Part shown: one piece after another, positions 44,496 to 54,397 of the stretch
Layout: every line of letters starts with the position of its first letter
How positions within the stretch are numbered: position 1 is the stretch's first letter
DNA from: Afifella marina DSM 2698
GTDB taxonomy: Bacteria; Pseudomonadota; Alphaproteobacteria; Rhizobiales; Afifellaceae
Direction: 5' to 3'
DNA length: 64,000 bases
NCBI RefSeq assembly: GCF_900102695.1
Contig: NZ_FMVW01000001.1
Location: 868,001-932,000, forward strand
The notes under the pieces: model-generated
Told to the model about the DNA's origin: nothing
Seen by the model: only the letters and a program-made list of their open reading frames with translations
Databases searched by the model: none
Position numbers and translations under genes: made by a program

Positions 44496-45863
44496 ATGCC
44501 GTCACCGCATATCGTTCTTGCTGCCGTGCTTGCAGGGCTCATCGCGCTCGGCGCAGGGGCTTTGTTCGTGCATCAATCGCTCGAAGGCTCGCTCCCACGC
44601 GAGGCGGGGCAGGCGACAGACGTGGCCCGGCAGGACACCAACGAAGGTGCAGAGCGCCAAAATCCTCCGGGCGACAAGGCGGACAAAGAAAGCGCCGCGG
44701 CGCTGGCCGGGGAAGAGGAGGCGACGTCTCCCTCAGCGGTTTCGCCGCTTGGTCTGACCGGAAGCCTCTCGGGCAAAGCCTCCGAGACAGAAAACGGCAT
44801 CGGCTTCGACGTGGTGCGTGTGGAGCCGACGGGCGAGGCGGTGATCGCCGGCCGCGCGCGTCCGAATGCACGCGTTGAAATCCTCTCAAACGGTAAGGTC
44901 GTTGCCTCTGCGAAAGCCAATGCAACGGGTTCCTTCGTCGCCATTCCGGAACAACCGCTCGCACCCGGCAGCCACGATCTCAGCCTTCGGGTGACGCAGG
45001 AAGGGGGCGCGTCCTCTGAAGAGGCGGACGAGCGCGTTGCGATCGTCGTGCCTGAGACATCGGATGGGGATGTGCTGGTCGTCGCCGAAGCGCCCGGCCG
45101 GGCGAGTGAAATTCTGGTCGCACCTCGCGCGGCGGGGGGCGAGGCGCCCGATGGAGACAGGCACATCGCATCCGGGTCTTCGGGTGGCGCCGACAACCCT
45201 GCGGCGCTTAGGCCTTCCGAGAGCGGAGATGCGGGCGCCCCAAAAGAGCACGGGCGTGACGGCACGGATGCACCCGCGGATGCGGAGCGCACGGCGCAGG
45301 ATGCTGCCGGTGCGGTCGGCACGGATGCGCAGGAGCTTACGGTCGAGGCGGTCGAAACCGATTCCGGAACGATGTATGTGGCCGGCGCCGGCGAGCCCGG
45401 CACCACGGTGCGTGTCTATGTCGACAATGCGCCGCTCGCCGAGACGCAGGTGAACGAAGGCGGCCGCTGGGTGGTGCAGTCGCCGAAAGACCTGGCCGAA
45501 GGCGAGGTGGCTGTGCGCGCCGATCAGCTGGCCCCGTCCGGCTCAGATGTGACTGCGCGCTCCGAAGTGGCGTTCACGCGGACGCTCGAAGATGGCGCTT
45601 TGGTTCCGGCGGCCGGAACCGCGAGCGATGGATCTGTTGCCGTGGATGGCGAACTTGCTGCGCCGCGCTCCATCATCATCCGACGCGGCGACAATCTGTG
45701 GACGTTGTCGCGCCGCAATTACGGGCAGGGCATTCGCTACACGACGATCTATGCGGCGAACCAGGATCAGATCCGCAATCCCGATCTCATCTATCCAGGC
45801 CAGGTTTTCACCCTGCCGACGCGTGACAAGAGCTGGGACAAAGAGGCAGACGAGGCGGGCTAG
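44496..45863 (+). CDS. LysM peptidoglycan-binding protein with Ig-like domains
   Basis: The 455-residue protein has an N-terminal signal-anchor helix (residues 5-27, VLAAVLAGLIALGAGALFV), a long disordered acidic region, two Ig-like domains (VRVEPTGEAVIAGRARPNARVEIL and TMYVAGAGEPGTTVRVYVDNAPL) and a C-terminal LysM (IIIRRGDNLWTLSRRNYGQGIRYTTIYAANQDQIRNPDLIYPGQVFTLP). It probably spans the periplasm and binds peptidoglycan. The start is ATG 44496; an upstream TTG at 44403 is less likely. It precedes the Atm1 gene by 159 bases. The 255-base gap upstream holds nothing I can name. Confidence 0.82.
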   Translation: MPSPHIVLAAVLAGLIALGAGALFVHQSLEGSLPREAGQATDVARQDTNEGAERQNPPGDKADKESAAALAGEEEATSPSAVSPLGLTGSLSGKASETENGIGFDVVRVEPTGEAVIAGRARPNARVEILSNGKVVASAKANATGSFVAIPEQPLAPGSHDLSLRVTQEGGASSEEADERVAIVVPETSDGDVLVVAEAPGRASEILVAPRAAGGEAPDGDRHIASGSSGGADNPAALRPSESGDAGAPKEHGRDGTDAPADAERTAQDAAGAVGTDAQELTVEAVETDSGTMYVAGAGEPGTTVRVYVDNAPLAETQVNEGGRWVVQSPKDLAEGEVAVRADQLAPSGSDVTARSEVAFTRTLEDGALVPAAGTASDGSVAVDGELAAPRSIIIRRGDNLWTLSRRNYGQGIRYTTIYAANQDQIRNPDLIYPGQVFTLPTRDKSWDKEADEAG

Positions 45864-46022
45864 TCCTCGGTCAAGACAAGATCGGAGCGCCGTTCGTTCC
45901 CGCCGTAGGACCGCTCGCAAACGCGCGGACACTTGTTGGACCTCGGCATGTTCCGGCCTATATGAGCCGTCCTCAGAACGAACGCCGCCCGCCGAACAGC
46001 AGCGGCCCAACCCGATCACACG

Positions 46023-47936
46023 ATGTCAGACGCCAATACGCCAGCCGGCCAGCCGCGCATTTCGGCTGCTCGCGGCCATACCTTTCACACCCTGCGCAAT
46101 CTCTGGCCCTATATGTGGCCGGCCGACCGGCCCGATCTGAAGAAGCGGGTGCTGTGGGCCGTGCTGGCGCTGCTTGCGGCCAAGATCATCACCGTCCTCG
46201 TGCCCTATACCTTCAAATGGGTGACGGATGCGCTGGCGGGCGAAGGCGGTGGCCCCGCTTATCTGCCCGCCTTCTTAGCGGCGCCGGTGATGCTCGTCGT
46301 CGCCTACAATTTCGGCCGCGTCCTGACGGTCGCCTTCAACCAGATGCGGGACGCCCTGTTTGCGCGCGTCGGGCAGCATGCGGTGCGCCAGCTCGCCTGG
46401 AAGACCTTTCGGCATCTGCATCAGCTCTCGCTGCGCTTTCATCTGGCGCGTCGCACCGGCGGCCTGTCGCGGGTGATCGAACGCGGCACCAAGGGGATCG
46501 AGACGATCGTGCGCTTCACGATCCTCAATTCTGTCCCGACGGTGATCGAGTTCGCGCTGACGGCCGCCGTGATCTGGTACAATTTCTCCTGGGTCTATGT
46601 GGCAATCATCGCCGTGACACTGTGGGCCTATGTGTTTTTCACGGTGCGGGCGAGCGACTGGCGCATCTCCATTCGCCGCGAGATGAACGATTCCGATACG
46701 GACGCCAATTCCAAGGCGATCGATTCGCTCCTCAACTTCGAGACCGTCAAATATTTCGGCAACGAGGCGATGGAGACGGAGCGTTTCGACGGCGCCATGA
46801 GCCGCTACGAAATGGCTGCGACCAAGACCTGGACGTCGCTCGCCTGGCTCAATTTCGGCCAGACGGTGATCTTTTCGATCGGGATGGCGGTCTCCATGAT
46901 CCTGTCGGCGCGCGCCGTCATGGCGGGCACGCAGACGGTCGGCGACTTCGTCATGATCAACGCGTTGTTGATGCAGCTCTCCGTGCCGCTCAACTTTATC
47001 GGTTTTGTCTACCGTGAGATCAAGCAGGGGCTCGTCGACATCGAAGCGATGTTCCAGCTTCTCAATGTCGATCCGGAAATCCGCGACAAGAAGGACGCGC
47101 CGCCCCTTCGTGTGGAGGAGGGCGCGATCGCCTTCGAACACGTGTCTTTCGCCTACGACCCGGAACGCCCGATCCTCAAGAATGTCAGCTTCGAAGTGCC
47201 GGCCGGAGGCACACTTGCGATCGTTGGGCCGTCAGGCGCCGGCAAATCGACGATCTCTCGGCTCCTCTTCCGTTTCTACGACGTCACCGGCGGGCGCATC
47301 ATGATCGACGGCCAGGATCTGCGCGATGTCGAGCAGGACAGCGTGCGCTCCGCGATCGGCATGGTCCCGCAGGACACGGTCCTCTTCAACGACACGATCG
47401 GCTACAACATCCGCTACGGGCGTTACGACGCTAGCCGCGACGAGGTGAAGGACGCCGCGCGCATGGCGCAGATTGCGGGCTTCATCGAGAGCCTACCGGA
47501 AGGATACGACACCCCCGTCGGTGAGCGCGGGCTGAAGCTCTCGGGCGGTGAGAAACAGCGCGTGGCGATCGCCCGCACCATCCTGAAAGGGCCGCCGATC
47601 CTCATTCTCGACGAGGCGACTTCGGCGCTCGATACGGCAACCGAGCAGGATATCCAGACGGCGCTCGACCGTGTCTCGCAGAACCGCACGACCCTGGTCA
47701 TCGCGCATCGCCTGTCGACCGTCGTTTCCGCCGATCAGATTCTGGTGCTGCAGGCGGGCGAAGTGGTGGAGCGCGGCACCCATATCGAGCTCATGGAGCG
47801 CGGCGGCGTCTACGCCGATATGTGGGCGCGTCAACGCGAGGCCGACGAGGCGGCGGAGCGCCTGCGCGAGAGCGGCGTTGCGGAAGAGGACTATCTTCCC
47901 AGCCTGCGCACCGATCCGGAGGCCGACAGCCTGTGA
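46023..47936 (+). CDS. Atm1-type ABC exporter (half transporter)
   Basis: A 637-residue type I exporter half: a six-helix membrane domain (about 40-330) and an ATP-binding domain. Walker A GPSGAGKST, Q-loop MVPQDT, signature LSGGEKQR, Walker B ILILDEATSALD and the H-loop IAHRL are intact. SLLNFETVKYFGNEAMETERFD and the size are distinctive of the Atm1/HMT1 group that exports glutathione conjugates or metals and supports Fe-S assembly in eukaryotes. It works as a homodimer. It heads the rightward run towards psd and pssA. Confidence 0.93.
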   Translation: MSDANTPAGQPRISAARGHTFHTLRNLWPYMWPADRPDLKKRVLWAVLALLAAKIITVLVPYTFKWVTDALAGEGGGPAYLPAFLAAPVMLVVAYNFGRVLTVAFNQMRDALFARVGQHAVRQLAWKTFRHLHQLSLRFHLARRTGGLSRVIERGTKGIETIVRFTILNSVPTVIEFALTAAVIWYNFSWVYVAIIAVTLWAYVFFTVRASDWRISIRREMNDSDTDANSKAIDSLLNFETVKYFGNEAMETERFDGAMSRYEMAATKTWTSLAWLNFGQTVIFSIGMAVSMILSARAVMAGTQTVGDFVMINALLMQLSVPLNFIGFVYREIKQGLVDIEAMFQLLNVDPEIRDKKDAPPLRVEEGAIAFEHVSFAYDPERPILKNVSFEVPAGGTLAIVGPSGAGKSTISRLLFRFYDVTGGRIMIDGQDLRDVEQDSVRSAIGMVPQDTVLFNDTIGYNIRYGRYDASRDEVKDAARMAQIAGFIESLPEGYDTPVGERGLKLSGGEKQRVAIARTILKGPPILILDEATSALDTATEQDIQTALDRVSQNRTTLVIAHRLSTVVSADQILVLQAGEVVERGTHIELMERGGVYADMWARQREADEAAERLRESGVAEEDYLPSLRTDPEADSL

Positions 47937-48029
47937 GGTGTGGACAATCGGTCACCGCTACACACGACCGCATGGACAGCTTGCAGTGCGGGCTTAACCA
48001 TCCGGCCCGAATGACGTAAGGGGGTGGCC

Positions 48030-48755
48030 ATGGAAATTTGGCGGACTATCAAGAAGTCGATCCCGGCCGTGAATTCGGCGGGCTATCCGTTTATTGGCAG
48101 CGCGCTTGTCATCGCGATCGTTGCCGGCCTGATCTCGAGCTTCCTGTTCTGGGCCCTTCTCGGCCTGACGATCTGGCTGGTGATCTTCTTCCGCGATCCT
48201 GAGCGTGTGCCGCCCGACGGGGAGGGCCTCGTCCTGTCCCCCGCCGATGGTCGTATCGAACCAGTCACGCAGGCGGTCCCGCCGGCCGAGCTCGAAATGG
48301 GCACGGTTCCGATGACGCGGGTATCGGTGTTTCTCTCGATCTTCGATTGCCACGTGAACCGCACGCCGGTTTCCGGCAAGGTCACCCGCATCGCCTACAA
48401 GCCCGGCAAATTCGTCAACGCCGACCTCAACAAGTCGAGCGAAGAGAACGAGCGCAACTCGCTTCTCGTCGATGCCGGCGGCCAGGATGTCGGTGTGGTG
48501 CAGATCGCGGGCCTCATCGCCCGGCGCATCGTCTGCTGGACGAACGAAGGCGTGGTGCTCAAGGCGGGCGACCGCATCGGCATGATCCGCTTCGGCTCGC
48601 GCCTCGATGTGTACCTGCCGGCCGGTGCAGAAGTCGTCTGCAAGCCGGGTCAGCGGGCCATCGCCGGTGAGACGGTGATTGCGCGCCTCGGCACAGCGAT
48701 TGCCCGCGCTCCGGTCGAGCCGGGTGTCGGCACAACGACGCCGCCGGCAGTATGA
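48030..48755 (+). CDS. psd: Phosphatidylserine decarboxylase
   Basis: Psd makes phosphatidylethanolamine from phosphatidylserine. This is the short 241-residue form with one N-terminal hydrophobic segment (about 25-52) and the self-cleavage site in IRFGSRLDVYLPAG, where the Ser becomes pyruvoyl. DPERVPPDGEGLVLSPADGRI and FLSIFDCHVNRTPVSG are conserved. ATG 48030 is spaced five bases after AAGGGGG; GTG 48024 is in frame. Its stop overlaps pssA by ATGA. Confidence 0.95.
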   Translation: MEIWRTIKKSIPAVNSAGYPFIGSALVIAIVAGLISSFLFWALLGLTIWLVIFFRDPERVPPDGEGLVLSPADGRIEPVTQAVPPAELEMGTVPMTRVSVFLSIFDCHVNRTPVSGKVTRIAYKPGKFVNADLNKSSEENERNSLLVDAGGQDVGVVQIAGLIARRIVCWTNEGVVLKAGDRIGMIRFGSRLDVYLPAGAEVVCKPGQRAIAGETVIARLGTAIARAPVEPGVGTTTPPAV

Positions 48756-49624
48756 GGTTATTCCTGCCGGTCGACCCCGCCCGCCGCAGAAGGCGAAGGC
48801 GCCGGCTCAGGGCGCGCCCGGTCCCGTTCCGGGTCATGTTGCCCAGCATTGTCACGCTCCTCGCGCTTTGCGCGGGGTTGACGGCGATCAGGATGGGCGT
48901 CGAGGGCCGCTTTGAGCTGGCCATCGGCGCCATCATCCTGGCCGCCATTCTCGATGGGGTGGACGGTCGCGTGGCGCGGCTTTTGCGCTCGCAATCCGAT
49001 TTCGGCTCGCAGCTCGATTCGCTCGCCGATTTCGTCAACTTCGGCGTCGCCCCGGCCATCATTCTCTATTCGTGGCGTATGGACGAGCTCGGTTCGCTCG
49101 GTTGGATCGCCGCACTGATCTTCGCCATTTGCGGGGCGCTGCGGTTGGCGCGCTTCAATGCGGCGCTCGTTGGAGAGCCGCCGCCCGCCTGGCATTCGGA
49201 GTTTTTTGTGGGCGTTCCGGCGCCCGCCGGCGCCGTCACGGTGCTCCTGCCTCTCACCTTGTGGAAGATTGGGATGCCGGTTCCGGACGGCGCGGCCATT
49301 CTGGTGGCCATCTATACGGTGGCGATCGGGCTTTTGATGGTGAGCCGCCTGCCGACGCTGTCCGGCAAAAAGATCGGCACGGCGATCCCGCGCGAATCCG
49401 TCCTGCCGGTTCTTGTCGTCAGCGTCTTCGTGATCGCCCTTCTGGTGAGCTACACGTGGTCCGTTCTGGCGATCGGCGCGATCCTCTATCTCGTGCATCT
49501 GCCCTTCGCCTGGGAGCGCTTCGAGCAGCGCCGCCGCGCCTTCAGCGGCCATCAGGGCCAAAACGGGTCTGCCGGGGGCGCTGAACGGCCGGCAGCGGGC
49601 GAGGGACAAAGCCCGAAAGACTAA
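48752..49624 (+). CDS. pssA: CDP-diacylglycerol-serine O-phosphatidyltransferase
   Basis: PssA attaches serine to CDP-diacylglycerol, making the substrate of Psd. The CDP-alcohol motif D-G-x2-D/A-R-x8-G-x3-D-x3-D is seen as DGVDGRVARLLRSQSDFGSQ followed by LDSLAD. The 290-residue protein has about eight hydrophobic helices and an Arg-rich N-terminus. Its ATG lies in the psd stop (ATGA overlap), so the two steps of PE synthesis are translationally coupled. Confidence 0.95.
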   Translation: MRLFLPVDPARRRRRRRRLRARPVPFRVMLPSIVTLLALCAGLTAIRMGVEGRFELAIGAIILAAILDGVDGRVARLLRSQSDFGSQLDSLADFVNFGVAPAIILYSWRMDELGSLGWIAALIFAICGALRLARFNAALVGEPPPAWHSEFFVGVPAPAGAVTVLLPLTLWKIGMPVPDGAAILVAIYTVAIGLLMVSRLPTLSGKKIGTAIPRESVLPVLVVSVFVIALLVSYTWSVLAIGAILYLVHLPFAWERFEQRRRAFSGHQGQNGSAGGAERPAAGEGQSPKD

Positions 49625-49636
49625 GAAGTCGCCCGT

Positions 49637-49658
49637 GAGATCGCCGGCGAGCGATCTC
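49637..49658. terminator. Stem-loop at the end of pssA
   Basis: GAGATCGC-CGGCGA-GCGATCTC is an 8-bp perfect hairpin 12 bases after the pssA stop. No T-run follows in either direction, so it would act as a barrier or a Rho-dependent end rather than a true intrinsic terminator. Confidence 0.45.
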
Positions 49659-49759
49659 CTGCGAGGCGGTCTGTTCGCAGCCCGTCTCTCTTGCGTCTTT
49701 GCGGACCGTCGCCTGGGTCCCTCGTAAAATCCTCGCCGTCTCTATCCGTTGTTCATTTC

Positions 49760-52700
49760 TCACTCTGCCGCGTCGGGAAGAGAATAGCTGCCCGTGTCGC
49801 CGGGTTTGCGCTTGCGCCTTGGCCGCGCCGGGGCGAGGGGAAGCTCTTCCTGCGCCGCCGGTGATCCCGTCTCATTCGCTTGATCCGTCTTGAACAAGCG
49901 GGCGAGATTGAGCGGCAGCGCAAGCAGCACCGGCACCAGGATCAAGGTCAGGACGGTTGAGAAGGCGAGGCCGGAGATGACGGCCGTCGACAATTGCACC
50001 CACCACACCGAGGTGATCGAGCCGACCGCAACGACGCGGTTGAAGAAGTCGAAATTCACCTGAGTCGCCATCGGAATGAGACCGGCGATGGTGGTGATGG
50101 TGGTGAGCAGGATCGGCCTCAGGCGCTGCGCCGCCGTCTTCAGGATGGCTTCTTGCGGTTCGACGCCGTCCGCTCGCATGCGGTTGTAGGTGTCGATCAA
50201 GACGATGGCGTTGTTCACCACGATGCCGGCGAGCGCCATGATGCCTGTGCCCGTCATGATGACGGAGAGTTTCTGCCCGGTGATGACCATGCCGATGAGG
50301 GCGCCCGCCGCCGCCAGAATGATGGTGAGAAGCGTGATCCCCGTCTGCCAGAACGAATTGAACTGGGTAATCAGGATGAGTGCCATCAGAAACAGCGAGG
50401 CGGCGAACGCCTTGCCGAGAAAGGCCTCGGCTTCCGCCTGATCCTCGTCGGCGCCGCGGAAGCGGAAATGCACGCCCTCCGGCCAGGATTGCCGGTCGAG
50501 CCAGGCCTGAATCTCTGCGACCTTGCCGTCGACCGTGGCCCCGCCCGTTTTGTCGACCGAGGCTTTTACGCTCATGGCGTAGAGCCCGTCCTTGCGGGTG
50601 ATGGAAGAGACTTTCGGTTTCGCTTCCCGGGTGACGAAATTGGCGATCGGCACCTGGCCGTTTGTCGTTCTGAGGCGCAGCTGATCGAGCTGGTCGAGAG
50701 AGCGTTGTTCTTCCGGCAGCCGCACGCGGATATCGAGCTCGTCGTCGGCGTCATCTGGGCGATATTTGCCGATCAGGACGCCGTTGGTGACGAGCTGGAT
50801 CATCGATCCGACGGAAGCGATGCCGGCGTTGAAGCGGCCGGCCTCTTCGCGGTCGATCGACAATTCCCATTCGATGCCTGGCAGGGGTGTGTCGTCCTCC
50901 ACATCGAGGAGGCCGGGAAACCGATCGAACTCGGCACGCAGCTGCCGGGTCGCCGCCAGCACCTGATCATAGCTGTGGGCGGTGACTTCCAGTTTGATGT
51001 CCTTGCCGGTCGGCGGGCCGCCCTCAATGAGCCGCGGTTCGACCTTGATGCCCGGGATCGACGCGGTGCGCCGGCGCAGCTCCGCCTCCATTTCCTGCCA
51101 GGGGCGGCGCTTTGAGAAATCGAGAAGTTCGAGGTTGAGCTCCCCGATGAGGTCCTCCGGCTTGTCGCTCACCCCGTCGAGGCTCTCGCCGCCGCCGCCG
51201 CCGTTCGGATAGGCGTTGGTGACGACGCTTTCCACACCCGGCAGATCGAGCACGACGGCCTCGACTTGCGAGACGAGTGCCAGCGCCTCTTTGGCAGAGA
51301 GATTGCCGCGCCCGGAGACGAGAACTGTCGTGACGTCCGGCTCCTCGTCGACGAAGAATTCCACGCCCTGATTGTGGCGGGCAAAGCCGATGAAGATCGA
51401 AACGATCAGCCCGGCCATGACGAGGATGACGGCGACATTGCCGACGAGCGAGCCCGTCAGCCCGTGCAGGAAGCGCACATAGGCGCCGGTGAAGCCCGGG
51501 ACTTTTTCCGGATCGAGGTCGGCTTCCGTCGAAAGATGGGCGGCTGTGCTCGGATGGGCATGTGAACGGCGAAAACGCACGATGCGGCGGGCAAGGCCGC
51601 GCGAGCTCCAGAAAACGAAACCACCGAGGAGGAGGGCGAACAGAGGGCCAAGTGCCGTCACGGCGATCTGCGGCATGCCGGAAAGAGCGGCTGCAAGCGG
51701 CTCCGATACGAGGAGAAGGGTGATGACGGCGGTGGCAAGAGCTGCGGTGAGGGCGAGCAGACCCGCAGCGCGCGGCGCCACCCAATCGGCGACGCCCGCC
51801 ACAAAGCCGCCGGTCACCGGCAGGTAGATCATCGCCGTCACGAGCGAGGCGGACAGAACGATGATCACCATGATCGGCAGATAGCTCATGAACTCGCCGG
51901 AGACGCCGGGCCACAGAAGCATCGGCAGGAAGGCGGCGAGCGTCGTCGCGGTCGACGAGACGATCGGCCAGAACATGAGCTTGGCGGCCCGGATATAGGC
52001 CTCCTGCTTGTCCATGCCCTCCTCGATCTTCCGGTCGGCGTATTCGACGATGATGATCGCCCCGTCGACGAGCATGCCAACCGTGAGGACGAGGCCGAAC
52101 ATCACCATCATGTTCACCGTCATGCCGACGAGGCCGACGATGAGAAAGCCGATCATGAAGGAGGTCGGGATGGCGAGCCCGACAAGGAGCGCAGAGCGCA
52201 GGCCGAGCGTGGCGAGCACCACGATCATGACGAGCAGGATCGCCGTCATGATGGACGATTCCAGCGAGCCCAGCACTTCGTAGATGAAGCCCGATTGATC
52301 GAGCAGATAGTGGACCTGGACGCTCTTGGGCCAGTCTTTGGTCGCTTCGGCGACGACCTCTCGCACACTCTCGTTGTTCTCGATGACGTTGGTGCCGAGA
52401 CGTTTGACGACGTTGATGGCGATCGCCGGCTCACCGTCGACACGCGTGAAATTGGTGGCGTCCTTGAAGGTGCGCTTGATCGTGGCGACGTCGCCCAGCG
52501 TGACGACGCCCTCGTCCTTCTGCTTGATCGGCAGCGAATAGACGTCGGCCGCCGTTTCGATCAATCCCGGCACTTTGACGGAGAAGCGCCCGCGGCCCGT
52601 GTCGAGGAAGCCCGCCGGGATCAGCTGGTTGTTGGCGCTGAGCGCGTTGAGAAGCTCTTCCTGGGTGATGTCGTAGGATTGCAGCTTCGCCATGTCGATG

Positions 52701-53257
52701 ACGACTTCGAGCACTTCCTCGCGGTTGCCGTTGATGTCGGCGCGCAGAACCGTCGAAATGCTCTCGATCTCGTCTTGCAGATTTTCGGCGAGCTTGACGA
52801 GGGTTCGCTCGGGCACGTTGCCGGAGATCGCCACGGTGATCGTGGGAACGAGCGCGAAATTGGTCTCGACGATGAAAGGCTCTTCGGCTTCGGAAGGCAG
52901 GTCCGCCTGGGCCTGATCGACCTTGGCACGAATATCGGCGAGCGCTTCGTCCTTGTCGAAATCGACATTGAATTCCAGAATGACGGCGGCATGGCCTTCC
53001 GAGGCGATGGCCGTCAGCTCCTTGAGCCCGTCGAGGCCGCGCAATTGCTTTTCGAGCGGGCGCACCAGAAGTCGCTCGGCATCTTCCGGCGAGACGCCTT
53101 GCTGCACGACGGATACGTAGAAGACCGGAATGTCGATGTCGGGATTGGCATCCTTCGGCACCGCCTGATAGGCGGCGATGCCGGCAAGAAGCGACACGAG
53201 CATCAAGGTGAGGACGGTGCGCGGCCGCCTCAGGATGCCCTCCAGAAGCGAGATCAT
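49760..53257 (-). CDS. RND family efflux permease (AcrB/MdtB-like)
   Basis: An 1165-residue inner-membrane proton-driven pump: a 12-helix trimer with two large periplasmic loops. Helix-4 Asp residues are in VLTVGMLVDGAIIIVEYADRK. Porter loops include PVFYVSVVQQGVSPEDAERLLVRPLEKQLRGLDG and the C-terminal half repeats the plan (GTGIMALAGIVVNNAIVLIDTYN). A charged C-terminal tail (residues 1115-1165) is long and Lys/Arg/Pro-rich. ATG 53257 gives MISLLEGILRRP. The ATG overlaps the MFP stop (ATGA). Together with the MFP and PadR genes it forms a leftward operon. No outer-membrane factor is adjacent. Confidence 0.93.
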   Translation of the reverse strand: MISLLEGILRRPRTVLTLMLVSLLAGIAAYQAVPKDANPDIDIPVFYVSVVQQGVSPEDAERLLVRPLEKQLRGLDGLKELTAIASEGHAAVILEFNVDFDKDEALADIRAKVDQAQADLPSEAEEPFIVETNFALVPTITVAISGNVPERTLVKLAENLQDEIESISTVLRADINGNREEVLEVVIDMAKLQSYDITQEELLNALSANNQLIPAGFLDTGRGRFSVKVPGLIETAADVYSLPIKQKDEGVVTLGDVATIKRTFKDATNFTRVDGEPAIAINVVKRLGTNVIENNESVREVVAEATKDWPKSVQVHYLLDQSGFIYEVLGSLESSIMTAILLVMIVVLATLGLRSALLVGLAIPTSFMIGFLIVGLVGMTVNMMVMFGLVLTVGMLVDGAIIIVEYADRKIEEGMDKQEAYIRAAKLMFWPIVSSTATTLAAFLPMLLWPGVSGEFMSYLPIMVIIVLSASLVTAMIYLPVTGGFVAGVADWVAPRAAGLLALTAALATAVITLLLVSEPLAAALSGMPQIAVTALGPLFALLLGGFVFWSSRGLARRIVRFRRSHAHPSTAAHLSTEADLDPEKVPGFTGAYVRFLHGLTGSLVGNVAVILVMAGLIVSIFIGFARHNQGVEFFVDEEPDVTTVLVSGRGNLSAKEALALVSQVEAVVLDLPGVESVVTNAYPNGGGGGESLDGVSDKPEDLIGELNLELLDFSKRRPWQEMEAELRRRTASIPGIKVEPRLIEGGPPTGKDIKLEVTAHSYDQVLAATRQLRAEFDRFPGLLDVEDDTPLPGIEWELSIDREEAGRFNAGIASVGSMIQLVTNGVLIGKYRPDDADDELDIRVRLPEEQRSLDQLDQLRLRTTNGQVPIANFVTREAKPKVSSITRKDGLYAMSVKASVDKTGGATVDGKVAEIQAWLDRQSWPEGVHFRFRGADEDQAEAEAFLGKAFAASLFLMALILITQFNSFWQTGITLLTIILAAAGALIGMVITGQKLSVIMTGTGIMALAGIVVNNAIVLIDTYNRMRADGVEPQEAILKTAAQRLRPILLTTITTIAGLIPMATQVNFDFFNRVVAVGSITSVWWVQLSTAVISGLAFSTVLTLILVPVLLALPLNLARLFKTDQANETGSPAAQEELPLAPARPRRKRKPGDTGSYSLPDAAE

Positions 53258-54393
53258 CGAATGGCCCCCGCGGCGCTGGCCGTGTCGGACGCTGCGGGCT
53301 TCATGGCCGCACTCTTCGGCCCCATCGCCTCCACCTTCTGCCCGCCGACGACATATTCCTGGCCGACCGTGATGATGTCGACTTCGTCGGGAAGGCCGCT
53401 CACCCACACGCCTTCATCTGCCGGAGCGATGATTTCGACAGGCAGGAAATGCACGACATTGTCGGCATCGACGGTTCGGACGCCGACTTCGCCGGCATCG
53501 TTCAAGGTGAGATAAGAAGGCGACAGGAGCTGTGCCCGGCCTTCGCCGAGCGGGATCGATGCGCGCGCCGTCAGCCCGTCGCGCACCGAACGATCGGCAT
53601 TGGCCATCGTCATCTCGATGCGGAAGGTGCGCGTTTCCTCATCGGCGGACGGCGCGATGTAGCTGACTTTGCCCTGGCGGGTTTCGCCGGAGATAAGCGT
53701 GATGTCGGCCGTCTGCCCGACCTTCACATGGCCGATCTCCTGCTCGGCGACCTGGCCGATGACCTTCATCGGGTCGGCATCGATGATGGTGGCGCAGGTG
53801 CCGCCGAGGGCCACGACATCGCCGACATTGGCAATCGGGTCCTGGATGACACCGCCGATCGGCGCGCGCACTTCGGTGCGTTGCAGCTCCAGTTCGGCCT
53901 CTTCGACGCGTGCCTGGGCGGCGTCGACGGAGGCCTTGAGGGCCGGAATCTGGTTCTTCGCCGCATAGCCTTTGCCGGCCAGAGCCTGCTGCGCCTCGAG
54001 ATCGACTTTCGCCTGTTCCAGTTGCGCGCGCGCCTGAGCGAGCTGGGCGCGTCGTGCTCCTCGTTCGATGACGCAAAGAAGATCGCCCGGCTTGACGCTC
54101 TTGCCCTTCTCGATGGGGCGCTCTTCGACGATGCCGCCGGTCTGGGCTTTCACCTCGACGAGGTGGTCGGCGGATGTGCGTCCGCGAATTTCAAGGCGCG
54201 ACGTGCGCTCCTGGGCGACGTGCCGTTCCACCTGGACTTTGACGAGCTCGGATGCGCCCGCCTTTTCCCTCTCGGCGACGCTGTCGGGCGGATCTTTGGG
54301 TTCACCGCCGATGATGATCGTGCCGCTCAGCATGTAGGCCGAGATACCGACGGCGAGCGCGGTGGCGAGGACGTAGGAGAAGCGGATGTGCAT
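53254..54393 (-). CDS. RND membrane fusion protein (periplasmic adaptor)
   Basis: A 379-residue HlyD/AcrA-type adaptor. It has an N-terminal hydrophobic anchor (SYVLATALAVGISAYMLSG, about 5-23), a lipoyl-like half motif (VKAQTGGIVEERPIEKGKSVKPGDLLCVIE), a helical hairpin (QLAQARAQLEQAKVDLEAQ), and the second half LQRTEVRAPIGGVIQDPIANVGDVV. It links the RND pump to an outer-membrane channel. It lies four bases after padR and overlaps the permease start by ATGA. Confidence 0.92.
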   Translation of the reverse strand: MHIRFSYVLATALAVGISAYMLSGTIIIGGEPKDPPDSVAEREKAGASELVKVQVERHVAQERTSRLEIRGRTSADHLVEVKAQTGGIVEERPIEKGKSVKPGDLLCVIERGARRAQLAQARAQLEQAKVDLEAQQALAGKGYAAKNQIPALKASVDAAQARVEEAELELQRTEVRAPIGGVIQDPIANVGDVVALGGTCATIIDADPMKVIGQVAEQEIGHVKVGQTADITLISGETRQGKVSYIAPSADEETRTFRIEMTMANADRSVRDGLTARASIPLGEGRAQLLSPSYLTLNDAGEVGVRTVDADNVVHFLPVEIIAPADEGVWVSGLPDEVDIITVGQEYVVGGQKVEAMGPKSAAMKPAASDTASAAGAIR

Positions 54394-54397
54394 TTAT

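Noticed and set aside
49994-51115. 373-codon plus-strand frame inside the RND permease region, and a similar one at 52295-53515
   Set aside because: Both are shadows of the RND permease reading frame, with no recognisable motif.
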